This document shows positions 58,931-64,000 of a DNA stretch of 64,000 nucleotides, piece after piece. The translations under genes were made by a program, and so were the position numbers. The DNA comes from Ecdyonurus torrentis (lineage: Eukaryota > Arthropoda > Insecta > Ephemeroptera > Heptageniidae). The stretch covers positions 19,505,616-19,569,615 of the forward strand of contig OX439135.1 of assembly GCA_949318235.1 (NCBI GenBank), in the 5' to 3' direction. The notes below the pieces were generated by a model. That model was not told the DNA's origin. It did not search any database and was given only the letters and a program-made list of their open reading frames with translations. The first letter of the stretch is position 1; every line of letters begins with the position of its first letter.

Positions 58931-61562
58931 TTAACCACTAAAGAGTGACTGAAATGAAAAGCCACTTGGTATATTTGGTAAGTTAGATAGAAGTGCAGAA
59001 GTATTAGTAGATGATAGCAAATTTGAGAGTTCCGCCATCGAAGGAGTGGTTAGCAGCAACGCGGTGGTACTTTGGGTTGTAACTATCGCTGTTGTTGCCA
59101 CTGTAGTTGTAGTTGCCACTAGGGTAGTTGTGGTTGCCGCTTGGGTAGTTGTGGTTGCCGCTTGGGTAGTTGTGATTGCCGCTTGGGTAGTTGTAGTTGC
59201 CGCTTGGGTAGTTGTGGTGGCCGCTTGGGTAGCTGTGGTGGCCGCTTGGATGGCTGTGGTGGCAGCTTTGGTAGTTGTGGTGGCCGCTTGGGTAGTCGTG
59301 GTGGCCGCCTGGGTAGCTGTGGTGGCAGCTTTGGTAGTTGTGGTGGCAGCTTGGGTAGTAGTGGCAGCTTTGGTAGTTGTTACTTGGATAGTAGTAGGTT
59401 GGGTGGTAGATTGGGTAGTTGATTGGGTAGTGGGTTGGGTAGTGGGTTGGGTAGTGGGTTGGGTAGTGGGTTGGGTAGTAGGTTGAGTAGTTGGCTGGGT
59501 AGTCAAAATTTTAGCCGTAGTAGTTTCCAAGGACTTAATCATATTTACGACTTCAGCCGCAGTGCTGACCACATCAGAAGTAGTATTCACAGAAAAGAGT
59601 AATACGGCTGTTGTTTGAGAACTAATTTCGGGACTCAAAGTCGTAGTCATTACGGCAATATCCAATTCTGTGGAATGGTAGGTAAATGTTACTTGAGGCG
59701 TGTTTGTAATTGTATTTGAGATGACCGTATTTGCATTACTCTGATCAATTGTAGAACTTTGTAAGATTGAAGTTGTATTTAAGGACGATGGAAATGAAGT
59801 TACTATTTTTACGGCACTTGTGGGTGCCTTACTCGTAATTTTACTGGTCGAACTATAACTTTCAGTTGATGCTTCTTCATCATATTCAAGTTCCGTAGCT
59901 TGGGTTGTTGTCTTGGTTGATTTCTTAGTCGAAGCTGCTGTTGTAAGAATCTTCTTCGTCGATTTCAAACTTCTGGTAGTTTCAGTAGTTTTTGAAACCT
60001 TAAAAACTACAGTTTTGTCATCACTGACGGAATAAAAATTTAAGCCAGCTGTTGTTTGAAATCTTGATCGTGGAACCATACCCTGTCTGTTATTTCGTAA
60101 TTTTTGCCTGTTTGCCGTAGTCCTTAATCTTTGATTTCTCTTTGCGGAAGATGACAACTGTTTGGATTTTCTACAGTCAACTCCTTCTAATCTCTGCAAC
60201 AATTAAAACATCGCAAATTATAGTGTCATTCCTTCATTCGATCTGACGCTCACACACTCGCTCATTCACTCGATAGTCTTACTTGATTATTTTCTCTCAG
60301 AGGACATTTAGGCTTGCCACAACAATGTTTCAGATAATTTTTCTTCAAAAAATTTTGGTATGCAGCTGTAAACATAACATTAATACAGATTATTGAGCAA
60401 TGCTATTTCACACAATTCAGATATAAAAAAATTATAAACTGATTAATATGAAAATATAAATTATAACTAGTTGGAAGTGTCAAAAATTACCAGAAGAAAC
60501 GTCCACTTTATTTTTCACTTCATTACAATGGTAGGCCTGAAATTATTTTGAAATAAATTATTAATAATGCCAGCTATAAACATGATGCGAAATTAAGTCC
60601 ATGTTAAAACTCTAAAGCTTTTTTTTTGTCTTCTTCTTTCTTTTAATTTTTGCCAATTAAGTTCAAGATTATTATTATTAAGCTTCTGATGCCATTATTT
60701 AATATAAAAAAGCCTTCTTATTCTTCTTTACGGAAAAAAGTAGCCGAAGAGTTTTTAACTATTTAACTATTTTTTTAGAACAAATTTGTTAGATATATTA
60801 AATAACACGTTTTTTTTTTAACATGGAAACAGCTAGATGTTTACCGCTGAAGAAATACCGTTTATACTAACAAATAACTCATCAAACTTTTTTCAATTGA
60901 GTTATTGGTTTTTATATTGAATAGGTTTTTATATTGAACTTTGTGTAATTTTATGTTTTCCATGTAAGTTCTGAATCAAATGGTGAGTAGTTTTCAATTT
61001 TTTTTAATTGCAAGACGTATTTTATTTATAAATGTTTTGAAATGGTGCTATGGTGTTAAGTTTGATGTTTGACATCAAAGTAAAGTAAGTATAGATTTGC
61101 TATGTTTTGAAGTAAAATAAAATTAAGATAATCAGTCTTAGTCTTTTTGGTACAATACCCAAAATTTCTTTAACGATAAAGATACTATATTGTTATAGCC
61201 TCACACTATAACGATATCGTTAATTTTAAAGCATTGTCCACGATAACGATACTATATCGATAGTTTTTCGATAACGATAGTCGATAACTATAACCATAGT
61301 ACAATGTTTTTATTCAAATAAAATAATTCAAATCATGATTAATACCCAAGTTCCATATAATAAAGAGGTTGAGTGCAGCACAAAACACTCGCGCACTCTA
61401 TTTCATTGTGCGATGGATTGTAGTTGGTTCTAAGCCAATACGAAGCCGTGCACCAGTTACGTCACTGATAAAGTGAACAAATTTAAGTTTCAACACACAG
61501 ATTTTTACCTTGAGTAAGACAACCAGAGACACAAACAAAATCACCAAGTTGATGCGAACCAT
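58931..61562 (-). CDS. Mucin-like secreted protein C, 4 exons, 481 aa
   Basis: Exons are 61562-61509 (18-aa signal peptide MVRINLVILFVSLVVLLK), 60536-60491, 60365-60283 and 60193-58931, totalling 1446 nt. The head has YHCNE, LKHCCGKPKCP and GVDCRK. Exon 4 has the conserved GLNFYSVSD block, then a PTTQ repeat array (about eight copies), then an AATTTTQ/K array of about 20 copies. It ends with LSNLLSSTN and FSFQSLFSG. It lacks the QISTPA part of the C-terminal block seen in A, B and D. The two different Thr-rich repeat types side by side indicate separate rounds of repeat expansion. Valine-rich reading frames on the plus strand across this region are antisense shadows. Secretion follows from the signal peptide; function is unknown. 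Confidence 0.8.
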
Positions 61563-62871
61563 CGCTGAAATGTAAATTTATATTTTTACTACACAAATAG
61601 ACACACAATTTGTTCTGAATAGTGAAAATAATTAAAATAAGTACTAGTTATTTTTAGGAAAATCTTTAAAAAAAAATGGAAGGAATTAATTTTATTACAA
61701 TACATACTATATGATTCTTAAATCGGACACTATCCTGAATCGATTAATATTCTAATTTTTGAGTTCATTATATATTTTTATTTGATTGCAAAAGATGATA
61801 TAACACTCAGTAACTTATGCATGTAAGCATATAAGACAAGGTTGCCGACCGTGACGTCATTTCGCGAAAAGCAAAAATAAAGCAGAAAAAAAAAATCAAA
61901 CATAACACTTTTCTCTAAATTTTTCCTTTATTATAAATGCAAAAAATAAAAAATTGTACACTTAATAATTATTGCAATAAATTTGAATAATAAAAAAAAT
62001 AATAATACATACCTGCAGTGAAATTATTATATAACTTGCTTCAAATGTTATAAATAAAAGTTTAAAAAAATTATATGCACATTTTATTTTATTATAATTT
62101 CAAAGATTATGTTCCCGCTATCAAACTTTGAAAAAGAATGACTTATGAAAATCCTTGTAATATGCACTCAGAACGTGAAATTGAATATTTTATCAGTTAA
62201 TTACAATCTAAATAATTTACATATCAGAAACATTATTGATTGATTTTTATTAAAATTAATTTATTATTTAATGTTGCATAAAAAAAAAGATTAGCATGAG
62301 AGAAAATTTTAAAGTATATTTATAAAAAATTATTATATATATTATATATTTTTTTAATATACATTATGTAATATTCCTTGATATTGTCAGGGTTACAAAA
62401 ATAATAGGAAGTTGATTTTGTCGAAATTTTGATATATTTTATTGTTATTTTATAAATTAATTTTAGGGGAAAAAAAAAACAAAAAAAAAAAACTAAAGGC
62501 AGGTACAAAAATGCTGTAAAGTGCAATAGGTAAATATTAGCCTGGGAAGTAATTATTTGACTTGGACTTAAATGTTGTTACACCCCACCACTGTTAGAAA
62601 TACGCTGAAAATTGCCTATTTACATAAACCATGTAAAAGTATGTACATTAATTATCCCTCATTTAAATATTGTTTCCAGTAGTGTTTAAAAAAAAAAAAA
62701 AATCCTTCCAATGCTAAAGTATTGGGTACATATGTTACGTAGAAATTACGAGCCCCGACACACGTAACTTTTACGTAACATAATATATTTTGTGAACAAT
62801 ACTTAAAGAATAAGATATGTTAGGATTTCATATGCTTCTCTCGAACACCTCATTGATAAGCTTAATTATGA
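61563..62871. other. Intergenic, mucin-like genes C-D
   Basis: A+T-rich, with a MITE family R remnant near 61700-61890. No gene seen. Confidence 0.6.
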
Positions 62872-64000
62872 TTAGCCAAAGAACTTGCTGAATGGAAAGT
62901 TAGCTGCTATGTTAGATATTAGAGATACTGATGCATTGTTTCCTAGTATGTTAGACACTGCAGCTACTGATGCATTGCTTGATAGCAAGTTAGATAATCC
63001 GGACAACACGGCAGGTGTGGATATTTGAGCCCAATCAGGAGTAGTCAGCATCATATCAGCAAAGAGGTCCGTGGTTACAATAGCCGTATCCGTAGTTGTG
63101 ATCATTGATTTGGTAGTTGACTGAGTAATTAGTTGCTGTGTTACTTGGCTTGCTAATCGGGTAGTCTGTAGGGTTGTCGGTTGGGTAATGGGTTGCATAG
63201 GGGGTTTGGTTGTTGTTGTTTGGGTAGTTGTTTGAGTGGTATGTTGGGTAGTTGGCTTTGTTGTTGTTTGTTGGGTAGTGGATTGAGTAGTAGATTGAAT
63301 AGTAGGTTGAGTAGTAGGTTGGGTAGTGGTTTGGGTGGTAGGTTGGGTAGTTGATTTGGTTGTTGTTTCTTGGGTAGTGGATTGAGTAGTAGGTTGGGTA
63401 GTTGGTTTGGTTGTTGTTTCTTGGGTAGTGGATTGAGTAGTAGATTGAGTAGTGGGTTGGGTAGTTGGTTTGGTTGTTGTTTGTTGGGTAGTAGGTTGAG
63501 TAGTTGTTTGGGTGGTAGGTTGGGTATTTGTTTGTTGGGTAGTGGATTGGGTGGTAGGTTGAGTAGTTGATTGAGTTGTAGGTTGGGTAGTCATTTGGGT
63601 AGTAGGTTGTGTAGTGGATTGCGCAGGAGGTTCGGTTGTAGTTTGTTGGGTTGTCGGCTGAGTAGTAGGTTGGGTAGTTGATTGAGTTGTGGGTTGGGTA
63701 GTCATTTGGGTAGTAGGCTGTGTAGTGGATTGCGTAGGAGGTTCGGTTGTAGTTTGTTGGGTTGTCGGCTGAGTAGTAGGTTGGGTAGTTGATTGAGTTG
63801 TAGGTTGGGTAGTTGTTTGGGTACTCAGGTGGGTAGTTGTTGTAAATATATCCATTTCCGTAGTACTTGACATAATTTGGTTGCTGGAAGTCGCAGTGAC
63901 GGTAAAAGCAGTGCTAACTGTAGTACCCAAAGTTGTAGTTTGCACAGTCGAAGTTGAGTCAGAAAATGTGGTTAGTGGAGAATTTGAAGAGGGTGGAAAA
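62872..64000 (-). CDS. Mucin-like secreted protein D, partial (N-terminus beyond window)
   Basis: Fourth member of the cluster. Only part of its large last exon is in the window, and the frame stays open to position 64000, so the signal peptide and cysteine exons must lie beyond. The visible part is Ser/Thr-rich, then has roughly 35 units of the TTQPTTQ / TTQQTTT type, including a block of about 117 bp that is repeated almost exactly (around 63600-63820). The C-terminus has TTPDWAQISTPA, LSGLSNLLSSNAS, a duplicated NASV segment not found in A-C, and ends FSKFFG. Several NAS sequons could carry N-glycans. The shared C-terminal block ties it firmly to genes A-C. Confidence 0.75.
   Translation of the reverse strand, partial: FPPSSNSPLTTFSDSTSTVQTTTLGTTVSTAFTVTATSSNQIMSSTTEMDIFTTTTHLSTQTTTQPTTQSTTQPTTQPTTQQTTTEPPTQSTTQPTTQMTTQPTTQSTTQPTTQPTTQQTTTEPPAQSTTQPTTQMTTQPTTQSTTQPTTQSTTQQTNTQPTTQTTTQPTTQQTTTKPTTQPTTQSTTQSTTQETTTKPTTQPTTQSTTQETTTKSTTQPTTQTTTQPTTQPTIQSTTQSTTQQTTTKPTTQHTTQTTTQTTTTKPPMQPITQPTTLQTTRLASQVTQQLITQSTTKSMITTTDTAIVTTDLFADMMLTTPDWAQISTPAVLSGLSNLLSSNASVAAVSNILGNNASVSLISNIAANFPFSKFFG

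Overview
The window is animal nuclear DNA, most likely from an invertebrate. It is A+T-rich, its genes are split by short GT-AG introns, and it is loaded with microsatellites, foldback MITE-like repeats and a truncated non-LTR retrotransposon. I cannot name the species. The expanded receptor family and the repeat load would fit a spiralian or an arthropod, but that is a guess. All predicted protein genes lie on the minus strand. I built the gene models by hand from exon-by-exon homology between the paralogues and from splice signals. In nine of the ten models the complete reading frame is a multiple of three or is open to the window edge, which supports the exon borders.

Positions 294-48098 hold six tandem class A (rhodopsin-like) GPCR genes with one shared exon plan. 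Intron phases are 2,2,2,1,2,1, plus a final phase-0 intron to a C-tail exon in the first three. The junction after TM3 splits the (N/H)R(Y/F) motif in every copy. Genes 1-3 (294-8952, 12128-18229, 20279-27260) encode 365, 387 and 351 aa. Genes 4-6 (29754-34167, 35751-41505, 43640-48098) are a younger, closely similar trio of about 320 aa with short tails and no proline in TM5. Gene 6 has a 5-bp tandem duplication in exon 2 that frameshifts it, so it is probably a pseudogene in this haplotype. The motifs recall the Tre1/moody-like receptors, but the ligand is unknown.

Positions 50626-64000 hold four tandem genes for secreted mucin-like proteins (571, 307 and 481 aa, and one cut by the window edge). 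Each complete gene has a signal-peptide exon, a tiny exon, a nearly invariant cysteine-rich exon, and one large exon with a Thr/Gln repeat region and a conserved C-terminus. I recognise no known family. This is the best candidate for an undescribed gene family here.

Intron 1 of GPCR gene 1 holds a 2.6-kb array of 332-bp units. Five units carry a tRNA-like gene on the minus strand and three carry it on the plus strand. The predicted anticodon is GGG, and the whole block is flanked by an 11-bp direct repeat. Other notable structures are a 2.1-kb foldback element in intron 6 of gene 5, tandem degenerate copies of exon 5 of gene 3 beside the real exon, a MITE inserted exactly at a splice donor of gene 4, a GC-AG intron in gene 5, and about 3.4 kb of long tetra- and dinucleotide arrays, some touching splice sites.
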